Origin: Hymenopus coronatus
Taxonomy: Eukaryota; Arthropoda; Insecta; Mantodea; Hymenopodidae
DNA length: 64,000 bases
Assembly (NCBI GenBank): GCA_030762935.1
Contig: CM060899.1
Span: 13,685,001-13,749,000, forward strand
Reading direction: 5' to 3'
The translations under genes were made by a program, and so were the position numbers. The notes below the pieces were generated by a model that worked only from the letters and a program-made list of their open reading frames with translations, was not told where the DNA came from and did not search any database. This document shows, piece after piece, positions 1-11,740 of this stretch. Position 1 is the stretch's first letter. Each line of letters begins with the position of its first letter.

Positions 1-35
1 ATATGGCATCAAAACAATCCATAACCCACTGCCTA

Positions 36-240
36 AAATCAGAAATTTTGTCAGGCCAGTAAAAGATAGAAGCTCTAAGGGCACCTGGTATCCATCACAT
101 TCCTTGTGAGTGCGGCAGAACGAACAGTGTCCAAACAAGATTGCCACACACAAAGAACCATCAGACTTATGCAATCGAAAGCATCTGGAGTGACTGAACT
201 TGTATGGAAAACAGCAACACCAGGATAGTGACGAAATGTT
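36..240 (+). pseudogene. Decayed GIY-YIG endonuclease-like retroelement fragment
   Basis: Two adjacent frames read RPVKD and then PGIHHIPCECGR. This recalls the 'RPVKD...GVYxIPCECG...GQT' block at the C-terminus of arthropod retroelement proteins (Penelope-like and related) that carry a GIY-YIG nuclease. A frameshift separates the two blocks near 95, and a stop follows about 35 codons after the cysteine pair. The fragment probably extends leftward out of the window. No RT domain is visible. Assignment rests on my recognition of the short motif, so the exact retroelement class is open. Confidence 0.5.
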
Positions 241-1297
241 CAAACTACTGGAAAAGAAGATTAAAAGAAACCTTAGCCATCTCATCTGAAGTAAATAATT
301 TTAATTGCGACTCAGGCCTATAACTAAGGACTGTTTGGGCACCGATGATAAAGAGAACATCTAATTCCCACCATGTCATCTCCCAACACTTTAGAAAACT
401 TCATGGCACTCTTATACAACAGGTTGTGCTTAAAAACATGTGTGCTATAAAAGGTTTTCCAACAGATCTGCAGAATATTAGGCGTATATCTGCCTTTTAT
501 AGTTTTCTATTAGGTATGTGCCAACGCCTCAGTCACACTAAACATCAGTTGTTTCCTGGTTGAAAAATATCATGCACACCAATCAGATGATGGCTTCAGT
601 CTGGCACTATAAATACACTAATCTGGACTTCCTGGTCATCATTTTACCCTGAAGACAAAGATGATGTACATCTTCAAAACATTGGAGTCAATTCATATTT
701 TTACCTAGGTTAGAAGCCCAAGGAAATTTAGAATCAATACATCATCAGGAAAACTTCAGCTCTTACTGTCTATACAAATGAGTTTATAAAATTTAGCCAA
801 ATGAATTTATAAAACATTTCCAGCAGAGGAAAGAGACAATGGAAACAATTTGCTACCTAGCACCTAAACAATGCAAAGTGAACCAGAATCAAAGAGCTGA
901 AGGTGTGATGGAACACTGGAAACAATATCCTATCTCTTACCATTAACAAAGTCAAACAAAGTAAACAAGAAGCAAAGAGCCAAAGATGTGATGCAACAAT
1001 AATTGCTACCTAGCACCTTTAAGCATAACCACTTAATCAACACAGAGTGAACTAGAAGCAAAGAGCTGAACATGTAATTATTGAATCTCCAAGAAGATTA
1101 AAATTTAAATTGCCAGCAGAAAGCTCAGTAGCTGAGTTATGTAGATGTTGAATAAGTAGCATAACATTTTGAAGAAATAAAAGTATTTTAAAATAAACAG
1201 GATTTGTTGTAACGTATACCTTTATCAGCAACAGTGATAATATTAATTCTAGGCAGGCAGGCAGGCAGACGAGCGGGTGGGCTGGTCGGTTGGTATG
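241..1297. other. Non-coding stretch
   Basis: No convincing coding region is seen. Short ORFs here have no recognisable domain. It contains the tandem repeat at about 830-1090 and a short (CAGG)n-like tract at about 1251-1267 just before the mariner. Confidence 0.6.
830..1090. repeat. Diverged tandem repeat, period about 84 bp
   Basis: The phrase CAAAGAGC plus flanking bases recurs at about 890, 973 and 1059. A companion phrase GCTACCTAGCACCT recurs at about 852 and 1003. Spacing is 83 to 86 bp. Copies are clearly diverged. Confidence 0.6.
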
Positions 1298-1299
1298 TA

Positions 1300-2634
1300 C
1301 GAGGGCCGTTCAGAAAGTAGCCTCCGGTTGATTGCAAGAAATTCACCAAGTTAAATAAAAATATTTTAATATATACATCTTACAACTACATCTTTGCACT
1401 ATTTTTCTACATAGTTTCCATAACGATTGAGGCACTTATCGTATCTGTTCACAAGCTTTGAAATTCCTTCTGCATAAAAATCACCCGCTTGTGCCTGGAG
1501 CCAGCCTGTGACCGCATCTTTGAGCTCTTCGTCGTCATCAAACCGCTGGGACCCGAGCCATTTCTTCATATGCATGAAGAGGTGATAATCGCTTGGCGCC
1601 AGATCTGGTCTGTAAGGTGGATGGTTGACAACGTCCCACTTGAAGGACTCAAGAAGGGCTGTTGTTCTGCGAGCAGAGTGAGGACGGGCGTTATCGTGCA
1701 AAAAAACGATACCGGAAGTCAGCATACCACGGCGTTTGTTCTGTACAGCCCGTCGTAATTGTTTTAGTGTTTCACAGTACACGTCTTGATTAATGGTCGT
1801 CCCACGTTCCATGAATTCAACCAACAACACCCCTTTTGCATCCCAAAACACCGTTGCCATCAATTTTCGGGCAGAAAAATCTTGCCGGGCTTTTATTGGT
1901 TTGGTAGACGAATTTGAATGTGCCCACATCTTTGATTGTTCTTTTGCCTCAGGGTTCACGTACTTAATCCAGGTTTCGTCCCCGGTCACGATTCTGTTTA
2001 ACAATGGTTCACCTTCGGCCTCATAACGTGACAGAAAGTCTAATGCAGAGGCCATTCTTTGAGTTTTGTGGTGGTCGGTAAGAATTTTGGGCACCCATCG
2101 TGCACAGAACTTACGGTAACCCAATCTTGCTGTCACTATCTCGTACAAGAGAGTCTTAGAAATCTGTGGAAAATCAGTAGACAACTCCGACATTGTGAAA
2201 CGTCGGTTTTCACGAACTTTTGCATCAACTGTCTGAACGAGTTCGTCCGTGACCAATGATGGTCTACCACTCCTCTCTTCATCATGAACGTTTTCTCGTC
2301 CACTTTTAAATAAACGTACCCATTCACGGACCACTCCTTCACTCATAACTCTTGGTCCGTACACGGCACAAAGCTCACGATGAATAGCTGCTGCAGAATA
2401 TCCTTTGGCTGTAAAAAACCTTATAACAGCACGCACTTCACATTTGGCGGGGTTTTCTATTGCAGTACACATTTCAAACGGCCACAAATACTAAACTAGC
2501 GCAGGTACGACTTTCACTCGACCACGGCTTGATGCCGACTGACCTGCTGAGTGTGTGAATGCACAGATGGCGTCGCTATTCCCCCCACTACCCGCACTGT
2601 GACCGATCGGAGGTTACTTTCTGAACGGCCCTCG
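1300..2634 (-). mobile_element. Complete mariner-family DNA transposon
   Basis: The element is 1335 bp and is flanked by TA target duplications at 1298-1299 and 2635-2636. Both ends start CGAGGGCCGTTCAGAAAGTA reading inward, and the terminal inverted repeats match at 26 of 27 positions (one G/A difference). It encloses one uninterrupted transposase ORF on the minus strand. High TIR identity and an open ORF suggest recent insertion. It sits about 90 bp beyond the putative poly(A) signal of the minus-strand zinc-finger gene, so it does not break that gene's coding sequence. Confidence 0.95.
1399..2487 (-). CDS. Mariner transposase (DD34D), apparently intact
   Basis: A 362-residue protein, of the usual mariner length (about 345-360). 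The N-terminal third holds two helix-turn-helix regions that bind the terminal repeats. The linker motif WVPKILT is at residues 131-137. The catalytic triad is D170 in VTGDETW, D265 in HDNARPH and D300 in LAPSDYHLF, giving exactly 34 residues between the second and third aspartates, as known for mariner. The protein cuts and joins element ends at TA sites in the nucleus. No stop or frameshift interrupts it, so it may be active or only recently silenced. The first ATG is used; a later start at the MCTAI methionine is possible. Confidence 0.95.
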   Translation of the reverse strand: MWPFEMCTAIENPAKCEVRAVIRFFTAKGYSAAAIHRELCAVYGPRVMSEGVVREWVRLFKSGRENVHDEERSGRPSLVTDELVQTVDAKVRENRRFTMSELSTDFPQISKTLLYEIVTARLGYRKFCARWVPKILTDHHKTQRMASALDFLSRYEAEGEPLLNRIVTGDETWIKYVNPEAKEQSKMWAHSNSSTKPIKARQDFSARKLMATVFWDAKGVLLVEFMERGTTINQDVYCETLKQLRRAVQNKRRGMLTSGIVFLHDNARPHSARRTTALLESFKWDVVNHPPYRPDLAPSDYHLFMHMKKWLGSQRFDDDEELKDAVTGWLQAQAGDFYAEGISKLVNRYDKCLNRYGNYVEK

Positions 2635-2722
2635 TATATATGTCAAGAGTGCATGGTAATTGTATCTTACAAGGTTGTTATGTTTTAATATGTAACAAAT
2701 CACTGAAATTCTCAAGAATGTC

Positions 2723-2728
2723 TTTATT
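2723..2728 (-). promoter_or_regulatory. Putative poly(A) signal of zinc-finger gene 1
   Basis: AATAAA on the minus strand lies about 77 bp after the stop codon of the finger exon and before the mariner right end at 2634. It is the nearest canonical hexamer; usage is inferred. Confidence 0.5.
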
Positions 2729-2804
2729 TCAGTTTCTCATTTTATAATTAAAACTATGCATTTTTAAACCATGGAAAATGTAACCCTGTTCAGAAATGTC
2801 ACAA

Positions 2805-3657
2805 TTATATGACTTTATGAGATTGATGAATCAAACTATGCCTTTTCAGATTTGAGAGCCGAGTAAAGCTCTTATCACAAGTATTACATTGGTATGGTTT
2901 CTTACCCTCATGAATCATATAATGCCTTTTCAAATGTGATAATCGACTAAAAGTTTTACAACAGATTTCACACTGGGGTGGATTTACACCCTCATGAATC
3001 AAATTATGTGTTTTTAAATCTGACAATCGACTAAAGCTCTTATCACAACTTTTACATTGATGCGAGTTCTTACCCTCATGAATCATATTATGCCTTTTCA
3101 AATGAGACAACCAAGTAAAGCTCTTATAACAACTTGTACATGTGTGTGCCTTCTCACCCTCATGCACTAAATTATGTACCTTCAAATGTGACAACTGAGC
3201 ATAGCTCTTATCACAAGTTTTACACTGGTGTGGCTTCTTATCTGCATGAATCAAAGTGTGTAACTTCAAATGTGATAACCGAGTAAAGCTCTTATCACAA
3301 ATTTGGCAAATATAAGGTCTTTTGCCACCATGAAGAAATTCATGACGTTTTAAATCTGACATATATCTAAAGCTCTTCTCACAAATGTTACACTTGTGTA
3401 ACCTAATTCCCTTATGAGTCAAATTCTTTTGTTTCAAGTCTAAAGTCCTGCTATTAATTTCCCCATCACTGCATTTACCAACTTGTTCTGAGTGAACATA
3501 TTCTTGTACAATTAATTGTTCTGTGACATTACTTTTGTGACTTTTACATTCAGTATGATCCTTTCCTTTATAGAAGCTTGTCTCTCTTCCTGAGACTTCA
3601 GCAGAAGGCAAAGGTAAATTAACACAGCTATCACCAAAATCTGAATCCATGCAAAGT
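2805..3657 (-). CDS. C2H2 zinc-finger gene 1, terminal exon (seven fingers)
   Basis: The exon starts after a good acceptor (pyrimidine-rich tract ending TTTTTCAG, AG at 3659-3658). Its first base completes a codon split 2+1, so the frame enters as ..R-LCMDSD. Seven intact C-x2-C-x12-H-x3-H fingers follow a Ser/Glu-rich stretch. The linkers are of the HEGKKP type instead of TGEKP. Within each recognition helix the framework L-S-x-L-K is nearly constant (M replaces L in the first finger), while positions -1, 3 and 6 vary (R/Q/W/Y, H/D/N, R/L/V/T). This is the pattern of a sequence-specific DNA-binding nuclear protein. A leading half-finger ahead of finger 1 has lost its cysteines. The stop is TAA at 2807-2805. 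The target gene is unknown. Confidence 0.9.
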
Positions 3658-4910
3658 CTGAAAAATTAGTTGATTTAACATCATGAAGCAAATAATCGGA
3701 TAGATAAATCACTCTTTGTTTAATAATAAGTTATTTTTGTTACATGATTTGAGAAATACATGAACTTTTAACCACTATTGAAAGTAATTTACCAAACAGT
3801 TACTTTATTGATTATATTGGGGGAGCACAGTCAGCAATCAATACAATTGATGTAATGCATGTAACAAGAAAACTTCATAATGCTTTTAACACAACAACAA
3901 ATAAATCAATAGATTCACAAAACTTAAATTATAAAATACTTTACATTTAAATCTTAGGAATATTTTATATTACAAACAAAAATCCATTTAACAAATTGTG
4001 CACTAAATGATTATCAAATTTTAAATTTAATAACCCTTTATCTCTATCCGAAGATATAACAGTAAGCAGTAAGCATTTTTCTATTATTAGTAAAGAAAAC
4101 ATATTAAACATTAAATATTGAAATGAGAATTATCAATAAATTTTACATAAACAAAAACAATAAATATTTTAAATAAGTTTGGGGAAGTTTATTTTATTGT
4201 TTTTTTAATCTGTGTGTCAATATTTAAAAAATTTGAAACTTAAATGCTAAGTGCAGAATTGATTTTTTTTTTTTTTTTAGTGTTTAATGCCCGCTTTAAC
4301 TACTTGTGGCACCGTAGGCAATCAGAATTGATTTGTATCTCAATTTTGGGAAATGTTCTCTACACGCACGCACGCGCACACAGACACACACAGCCATTTC
4401 TTAGATTTAATATTGAGGGACCTGTAAAAATGTATTTTCAGTGAAATCTTAGTTATGAATTTTTGGGTGGGATAAAACACTTCTTTTACTTGACAGAGGT
4501 ATGTGTAGATGAAGAAAATATTCTCCAAAACTTATACATATAACAGAAAACAATGATAAACCAAAAACCATCAGAATATAAAATAAAAATGGGTGTCAGA
4601 ATATATTAATGAAACACAGAGAAGATTAACACAAATTGTTTTTTAAAATGTTGGTCATATTTGATTTAAGATTTGGTCCACCTTTTATGGTTACAAGTTA
4701 CAAAAATATATTTATTATTCATTTAGAATGAAAAGGGCTTCACTAACTATTCACAGATAATTCAACCCATACTTTCTGCAAATATCTTAAACCTGGCAGC
4801 CATTTTAACCAAAATCTTTACAGTTGTCTCTCTTCCTCCCTCTCTCCTCTAATGCAACACAAGAAGCAGAATTGTTCTAATTCAAACATTGATCATGAGC
4901 CAAGTCTTAC
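3658..4910 (-). other. Intron 2 of zinc-finger gene 1
   Basis: It is bounded by donor AAG|GTAAGA (GT at 4910-4909) and acceptor TTTCAG (ending 3658). It is AT-rich and contains a 57-bp SINE fragment (4266-4322), a CA-rich simple repeat at about 4362-4393, and a segment near 4360-4490 related to two segments in intron 1. No other coding signal is seen. Confidence 0.75.
4266..4322 (-). mobile_element. SINE-A, severely 5'-truncated copy
   Basis: Only the 3' end of the family is present (poly(A), seen as T on the plus strand, then the GTTTAATGCCCGC... block). It is flanked by the 12-bp target duplication CAGAATTGATTT at 4254-4265 and 4323-4334, so this is a genuine insertion and not a decayed remnant. 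Confidence 0.9.
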
Positions 4911-4945
4911 CTTGAAGATTTTATTGAAGGGAAGTTCCCATCATC
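4911..4945 (-). CDS. C2H2 zinc-finger gene 1, 35-nt microexon
   Basis: The segment is framed by an acceptor (…TTGTTATAG|GATGAT, AG at 4947-4946) and a consensus donor (CAAG|GTAAGA). It encodes DDGNFPSIKSS plus two bases of an Arg/Ser codon. Its 35 nt convert the phase-0 end of the upstream exon into the phase needed by the finger exon. The joined reading frame is then open from 12340 to 2805 (452 residues in total). The three-way phase agreement is the main evidence. There is no transcript evidence in hand. Confidence 0.72.
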
Positions 4946-5209
4946 CTATAACAAAATAATTCACATAAACATCTATACAATGTTAGTGGCATAACATGGT
5001 CATCTATTAAGGTAACAGATTTCATATGCTTTTGGCACAAGATATCAAGAGCTACATGGTAAGAAAATCTGAGATTTCATCATGACAAATCTTTCATTGG
5101 GGTGCAGCAACGGGGAACTCCTTATACCTAAATATTGTTCGGGTAAAAATATCTGATATGTTCCATTCAGAAGACTTTCTCTACATCTCTGTAACAAATT
5201 ATAAAAAGC

Positions 5210-6300
5210 TTATTCTTCTATCTGCTTTATGATAAATTGAGATAAACATCAGCAGAAATTGTCCTTAATACTTGGTTCCTTGTTAGTAGAAGAGAAAAAA
5301 CATGTTTTCCATTCACATGATGTTTTCTATAAACAAATCTATTATTCAAAAGAGTATTCCTTTATCTATATCAGACTAATCAGATCAACATAAGCAGAAT
5401 TAGCCTTATAAGTAAAGGAGAAATAAGAAAATACATAGGTAAAGCAATAGTCTGGTCCTTTAAAAGCCGATCGATATAGGAAACAATTGCAATTTCAATC
5501 TCTTTGCCTGCCAGGAGTACACAAACAAGGGAGAAGAAGACTGATGTGCACCTATTTGACAAAAGTTCAAGTGGCTCAAAATTGAAATCAATAATCCACA
5601 GTATCTCAAAAAGGGTTAACACTACAACAAATGCATATGATATAAATTCTGTTTTTAATGAGATCTACACTTTTTGTGTACTATGTTTTTCTATATCCTT
5701 TACGATTTGCCACTTATAAAAAAGTCATCCAGAATTAAGAGGTCTTTAGAGACTATCCCCAGAAAATTTCAGATACATATTTTATTTGTCATAAAAATAT
5801 CTTAATCAAAATCATTAGAGCAGTTATGAGAAAAATGTTCCATGTAAATGGGGGATTTTCTTTAAAATATTTATGTCATATCCTTGGAAGATACTGAAGT
5901 ACCAAGTTTGGTATTTAGCCAACTTGGGCTATGCTGTATTTTTTTTTTTTTTTTGGTAGTGCTTTACGCCCACTTTAACTACTTATGGCACCGCAGGCGG
6001 TGACACTGGTGATACATGAATGATGATGGAGCACCGGTGGAATGTGATGGCAGGGGAAACCGGAGTACCCGGAGAAAACCCGACCCAGCGCCGCTTTGTC
6101 CACCACAAATCTCACATGCTGTCGCCTGGGATTGAGCCCCGCCCGTCTGGGCTATGCTGCCCACAGATATGCACACATACAGAACTTTTTCTAGCAATTC
6201 TTTTTTGGGCTCAGGGGATCTCAAAACATATTTTGGTGAAATCTCTGTATTAAATTTTTGGGTGCAATACAATACTTTCTATATATACTACATAAAAGAA
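5210..6300. repeat. Intronic duplicated segment, copy 1
   Basis: It shares ordered, diverged blocks with 10915-11740: for example CCTTATAAGTA, then ATCAAAATCATTAGAGC, then CCAAGTTTGGTATTTA, then CCACAGATA with a CA-rich tract, then AATTTTTGGGT. A SINE-A has since inserted into this copy (5937-6147). A shorter related block lies at about 4360-4490. Confidence 0.7.
5937..6147 (-). mobile_element. SINE-A, 5'-truncated copy
   Basis: It starts with poly(A) (T run on the plus strand) and extends through the family body to the B-box region (GGGGCTCAATCC on the minus strand), where the tRNA head is cut off. It has a perfect 12-bp target duplication, TGGGCTATGCTG, at 5925-5936 and 6148-6159. The orientation is the same as the host zinc-finger gene. 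Confidence 0.93.
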
Positions 6301-6855
6301 AGCAAAAATACAGAAATGGCATAAGGAATGTTCAGAAACACAAAATAAATGAATTCTGGAATAAAGTATTTATACTGACAGGAATGCTTGAGATACAAGA
6401 CAAAACAGGGACTGAGAAGAGGAAAGCAACAAACTGGATTCTTTATGCCAATAACCAGGCTACTGTATGTATAAGATACTGGGGCTGTAAACAAAAATCT
6501 TAGAATTTTAATTTCAAATCATTAATCCTTAGTTGCATGGTATTGCACATATGCAACAAACATGATATCTCAAAGCTTTTACATTTTAGTGCACTTTTTC
6601 TCTAATTTTGTATATCACTGAAATTCAACAATAAAATTAGGCTCGTTGTAGCTATCTTATGCCGTAAAACTATAATATCTTTGCAATAAAGTAGTATGAT
6701 ATTTTTTTTAAATAAACAGAAAAACTCAAACAACTGCAGTCAAATGTAACACCGTCAGTATTCCAGGCATGCCACCACACCAGTTATTTTACTTGGGCCC
6801 TCCCTATCCTTTACCACAGATACATTTGACTATAGTTGCTGGGACTCAAATTCAT

Positions 6856-6911
6856 TTTTTTTGGTAGTGTTTAACGCCCGCTTTAACTACTAATGGCACC
6901 GCAGGCGGACT
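6856..6911 (-). mobile_element. SINE-A, severely 5'-truncated copy
   Basis: It is a 56-bp 3' fragment (T run, GTGTTTAACGCCCGC..., GGCACCGCAGGCGG) flanked by the 11-bp direct repeat CTCAAATTCAT at 6845-6855 and 6912-6922. Confidence 0.9.
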
Positions 6912-6973
6912 CTCAAATTCATGATATGCAGCTTTGAGTGGATAGCCAGTTCACTTTGTATCGCCCTAATCAC

Positions 6974-7029
6974 GGCTATTCAAGTTGCTCAGTTGTGATG
7001 CCAGTGAAAGGGATACAAATACTGCTTTG
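6974..7029 (+). repeat. Left arm of a distant inverted repeat
   Basis: GCTATTCAAGTTGCT and GCCAGTGAAAGGGATA found here recur in reverse complement at 12562-12617 with the same spacing. The two arms are probably copies of an uncharacterised dispersed repeat. Confidence 0.6.
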
Positions 7030-10000
7030 CAAATTATAGCAATTCATGCACACAGTGTGCCCAACATTCTGGTGAATCTAACAACAATTATGTTAAAGAA
7101 TATGGACATCCGTCTAAAATAAAGGGAATCACGGTAGCAGCTGAGAAGGGAGAATAGGAACCCTTTTATCTCCATTAATGGAAATCAAAATAAGCTTTCT
7201 TGTACTTTAAAAATAAATAATTAGTTATTAGACCAGCTAAAAATTTAATGCTACTTCTAACAAAAAGTATAGCCCTTTAATAATAAGATAATAACAGTGC
7301 TGTTTTAGTTGAACCATTTTGAATTTAATACCTGAAGCCATATATTATCATTTGTTACACTTTGCTATATTGTGTAGAATACTGGTTGCGATTTGTTTAT
7401 AAACATTTAGGTAGGCCTTCTAACCACCATAAGGCAACATTTTCTTTTAACACCCATTTCTTGGTTAATATTTTCTCTCCTTTGTTTTTATATATCCCTT
7501 GGAAAATTCTGTTTTTTTTTTTCAACATTTTGAGGGGAGATAGTCTTTTGGTCATGGAGTAAATAGTTTATTTTAATAATATAAAATGATGTATAAACAA
7601 GATTTTTGTATTTAGAGAGCACAAGACTTCAAGATGCTTTCATAGTGAAGAAAACTGCACAAAGGACCTAGGAGGTACAGACTTCAATGGAAATTGTATT
7701 GTGAAATAACTATTAATATTATAATAAATATTGCAGATATACATTCCTCAATCGAGAGAAATATAGTGTCACCATTTATGGCAAATAAATAGTTCAGAAA
7801 TATTTTCCAAAAATATTATAAAAAGAGAATGTTTTGTCGATAAAACAAATATAATAAATTATAGTATTAAAACTTCTATTAAGGGTACAAGCAATATAAC
7901 TTTTCAAGGCTTCACAATTTTGAGTATACATCAATAAATTTAAATAAAAAAAGTCTACTCCTTTCACAATATCTGCACTGAACAAGACCTGAGAGAATGA
8001 GTTCTCAAATTGCTCTATCAACTAGTTTGCTGAGTAAACCTGTTGTGCTGCATCTCAAACATTTCCAGATGGCATCTTCTGATTACTAACTTCAACTTAT
8101 GGCCCAACTTCACTATCCCTGAACCAAACTACTACAGTAGTGTCAATTATGTCTCCACACCGTGGGGCTTACTGAGTTCCTGTCTCTTACTCTAGTTCAT
8201 AACCTTTCCTTTAATTCAGTATTGTTACATTTCAGTAATATAAAAAAAGAAGCAAAATTAAAATGTTTTGTTCCACAAAAAGAAAATTAAATTTTGTGTC
8301 AGTTTATATACTCACATCTGTTTATTGGGTACGCAGAAACAGCCAGTGTGGGATTGAAATGGCTGTCAGACACTAGTTAAAGCTTTATAATTGATGAGTC
8401 TATTCTCTTTAGATCATGGAATTTCCCTTTTACTTAATTAAGCATTTGTTTTATTTTTAATTTCAAATGTAGGTGATTATAGGAGGCCACAATATCACAG
8501 AATATTTTTGTATTGCTGTTATAAAACTTCCCTCAATATTATAATTTTAAAGAACTATTTCCACCATTACTTTCAAACATTACCTGACAATCACTGTACA
8601 TAAACCATCTCTTATCCTCATTAATTTTATATTGCATAGTTCAAATATTTTATTCAGTCTACAATACTCAACAACTGTAAAAGGATCACTCTGAAACCTC
8701 TGAAAATGGGCAATAATGAGCTTTGTTAAGCCAAAGCAGGTCTTCCTAGTTTAAAACTGAAATTGAGATAGCAAAATGTTCAGACCTGGGTGTGCTCCAA
8801 CAATGTACAGCATCAGCATTGCAGGTATTGTTATGCAATATGGCAGGATGAATGTCATGTCCTAGCATCTTCATGTATCTAAGGCTATTTTAGGGCTTAA
8901 AACCCATTTAGGGAAGATACATTGCCTTGGAAGACTACATTGGGTATCTGAGGATCTTTATACTTCAAATTCTATAATTTTTTGATGGTCGTAAAGTTTA
9001 GAAGAGAAGGTCCTAAATGGATTACAAGAATGGATGAGAACAAGATAAAAGCAGAGAACATATCACTGTTCCAAGTATTATCAGATTTGAGAAGCAGATC
9101 AGGAGAAGTATACAGCAAAACTTGATCAGCTGTTGTTGGATTCCTTTCCACCCCATAAATGAGTAGAGTCGGGTACAAATGCAACGGTGCCAGAAAATTA
9201 TAGAAACTTATGATGAAATAAGAAAAAAATGTTGATTATCATAACACCTGATAAAATGTAGATATACTAGCACAACCCAGAAACACATTTTTTGGCCTTC
9301 CCAGGAGTGGATCTCCCAACAAAAAGCAAGAATTGTTGGCAACATTAACATTTAATAATTCTTTTCAACTAGTGGCCATATAGTGACAATTTCCTTTAAG
9401 GAGGAAAGAATATCCCTGCCAGATGGTACAATACAAAATATCTACCACAATCTTTCAATGAACTAAGAACAAATTGAAAATAACTTTTCTCGGGCTATCA
9501 GCCAGGTGAATTCTGGAATAATTTCCAAGCTTGATACTATTTATTGACTAAAGACCGGTCTGCATGGAATTTGTTGCAACATATCTTTAATCTAAATATA
9601 GTAAAAATAAGCTAATTTCTCCAGTAGCCAGGAGTTACACCTTTGTACCATGATCCCTAACTACAAAACTTGTCCCATGTTAATTCTTTCTTACTGCCTA
9701 AAGCAAAAGACACAATTGAAGAGTGCACCCCAAATACCTTCTGAATGCCATTTTTGAAAACAATTAGTTTTTGCAATACAACCCATCTATATACCACAGC
9801 CAATACAACCAAGACACATTTATGTGCCACAGTGGTTAGTTTAACTGATACATTCATCACAAAATGGAAGCTCTGCTATGTTGCTCACTTGTTTACCCAG
9901 AAGTCAAGCTAAGTACCAATAGCTGATATCAGACATGAGGGAAGCAGTTCAGGAGCTTGATGATGAGATCTTCCTTTTTGTTTATCTTCTGTCACTTTTG

Positions 10001-10914
10001 ACATCATTGAACAAAAGTTCCTAATACTATATCCACTTGCCGTGCAATAGAGACTTCGCCCAGATTGAGAAGAGGAAGGGGCTGAGCAAGGCATTTGTAC
10101 CTGATCACTTACATAATATCATAAGATCTGCTACATATGCTAACAAGTTTGAAGTTATTTCATAACTAACGAAATATTTTGAATATTTAGTCTGCTGCTG
10201 ATTCCTTGATGACAACAAAATATTTGCAGATCCCAAAGGTATTGGTGTCACTTTTCTCAGCAAGGAATCCCAGATTCATAAGAGAGAAATATACCTTTAG
10301 CAAATTGGAAACTTGGATAAATGTTAACATTCTAAAAAAGGGAGTGAAGGTCTCCGACATCAGAAATATATTCCATACAACCGAAGGGCAAAGAAAGAAA
10401 GAAGCCTTGTTATCAATATTTGGATAAGAACCTGTGTCATTCTAATGTGGACTGATTTACTTTTGTGTTTCATCCCAATAGCCTATTGGTACTAAGACTG
10501 AAACTACCTTGGCACTTAGCTCATTTTTGAGTAAACGAGTATAGGTACTTATCTATGTTTTGTTTTTCTGACTTCAACAATGTGATACTATTTATTGACA
10601 TACAATAATATCAATTACACATAACAATCTAGTTACAACTGTCCTATTTACTGCATACTATATTAAATAGTAAAATTTAAAATGAAACTTGCGATATTTT
10701 TTTCACGTACCTCCTAAAAAAGTTTTGTTACTTGGCAGCTCTTTGGGTTTCTCTCTTCAACCTATGGTCAAAGATTTGAATTACCTGAAGCTGTAGTGCC
10801 ATTCTTATGCACAATGTTTTTGCATTCTCTCCAAAGAGAAAGGCATATGACATTTGAAAAATCTGCTGTGCCAAATTCACCGAACTTTCTCTAGCTTTTC
10901 CATATACAAACTAT

Positions 10915-11740
10915 TTTACTAAAGCGTATGATTATATCTATGTCATGCTAATCCATATAAAAATTAGCAGAAATGGTGTTATTACTTGCTTCCTTATAAG
11001 TAGAATGGAAATAAAGGAATGATTTTGCTGAATTGTTAATCAGATCTTTTAAAAGCTGGACGTTATGTGAAACGATATAAGTTCACTTCTCTTAGCATTG
11101 TGCCATTTAAGAAAAATTAGGTAGTTTAAAACTGAAACCAAATAACAACAAAGAATATCTTGAAAGCAGTCAACTGTACAAGAAAAAACATGTATGACGT
11201 AAATTACATGTTTTAACATTTTTTTTTTTTTTTTTTTTTTTTTCGGTCTCTTATGGTTTAGCTGGTATGAAAAATTTCAAAAACTGATGAAAAACAAAGA
11301 CATTCTCAGAAGCTGCTTCTAAAATATTAAAAATATACATTTTAATTGGGATGTAAATATCTTTAACATATGGTATTTTAATCAAAATCATTAGAGCCAC
11401 TTTGGAGAAAATGAACACTTTTGAAAATTTTTACATGTAAAGAGTAGTTGGGGTAAGGAGATTTTCTTGAAAATCTTTGTATCGCATCTTTGGAAGACAC
11501 TAAACTTAAACACCAAGTTTGGTATTTAACAGACATTTTCTTTTTGAGTTGCTGTCCACAGATAAGAGCGCACACACACACACAATTATACACACCTTTT
11601 TCTAAAAATGCTTGTTTCAGATTTAGGGAACCTAAAAACATATATTTACAGCAAAATCTTGACGTAAAATTTTTGGGTAAAGGACAATAACTTCTCTATC
11701 CACTATGTACTTTGTAGGTATGGGCCAGAGAAAGAAATAT
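10915..11740. repeat. Intronic duplicated segment, copy 2
   Basis: Diverged copy of the segment at 5210-6300, lacking the SINE. It contains a 25-T run at 11219-11243 and a CA tract near 11570-11583. It ends about 90 bp before the acidic exon's stop-side intron start. Confidence 0.65.

Noticed and set aside
1489..2259. Several plus-strand ORFs inside the mariner
   Set aside because: They are shadows of the minus-strand transposase; the catalytic motifs are only on the minus strand.
4362..4393. Possible regulatory CA repeat
   Set aside because: It is a simple sequence repeat shared with the duplicated intronic segment; nothing indicates function.
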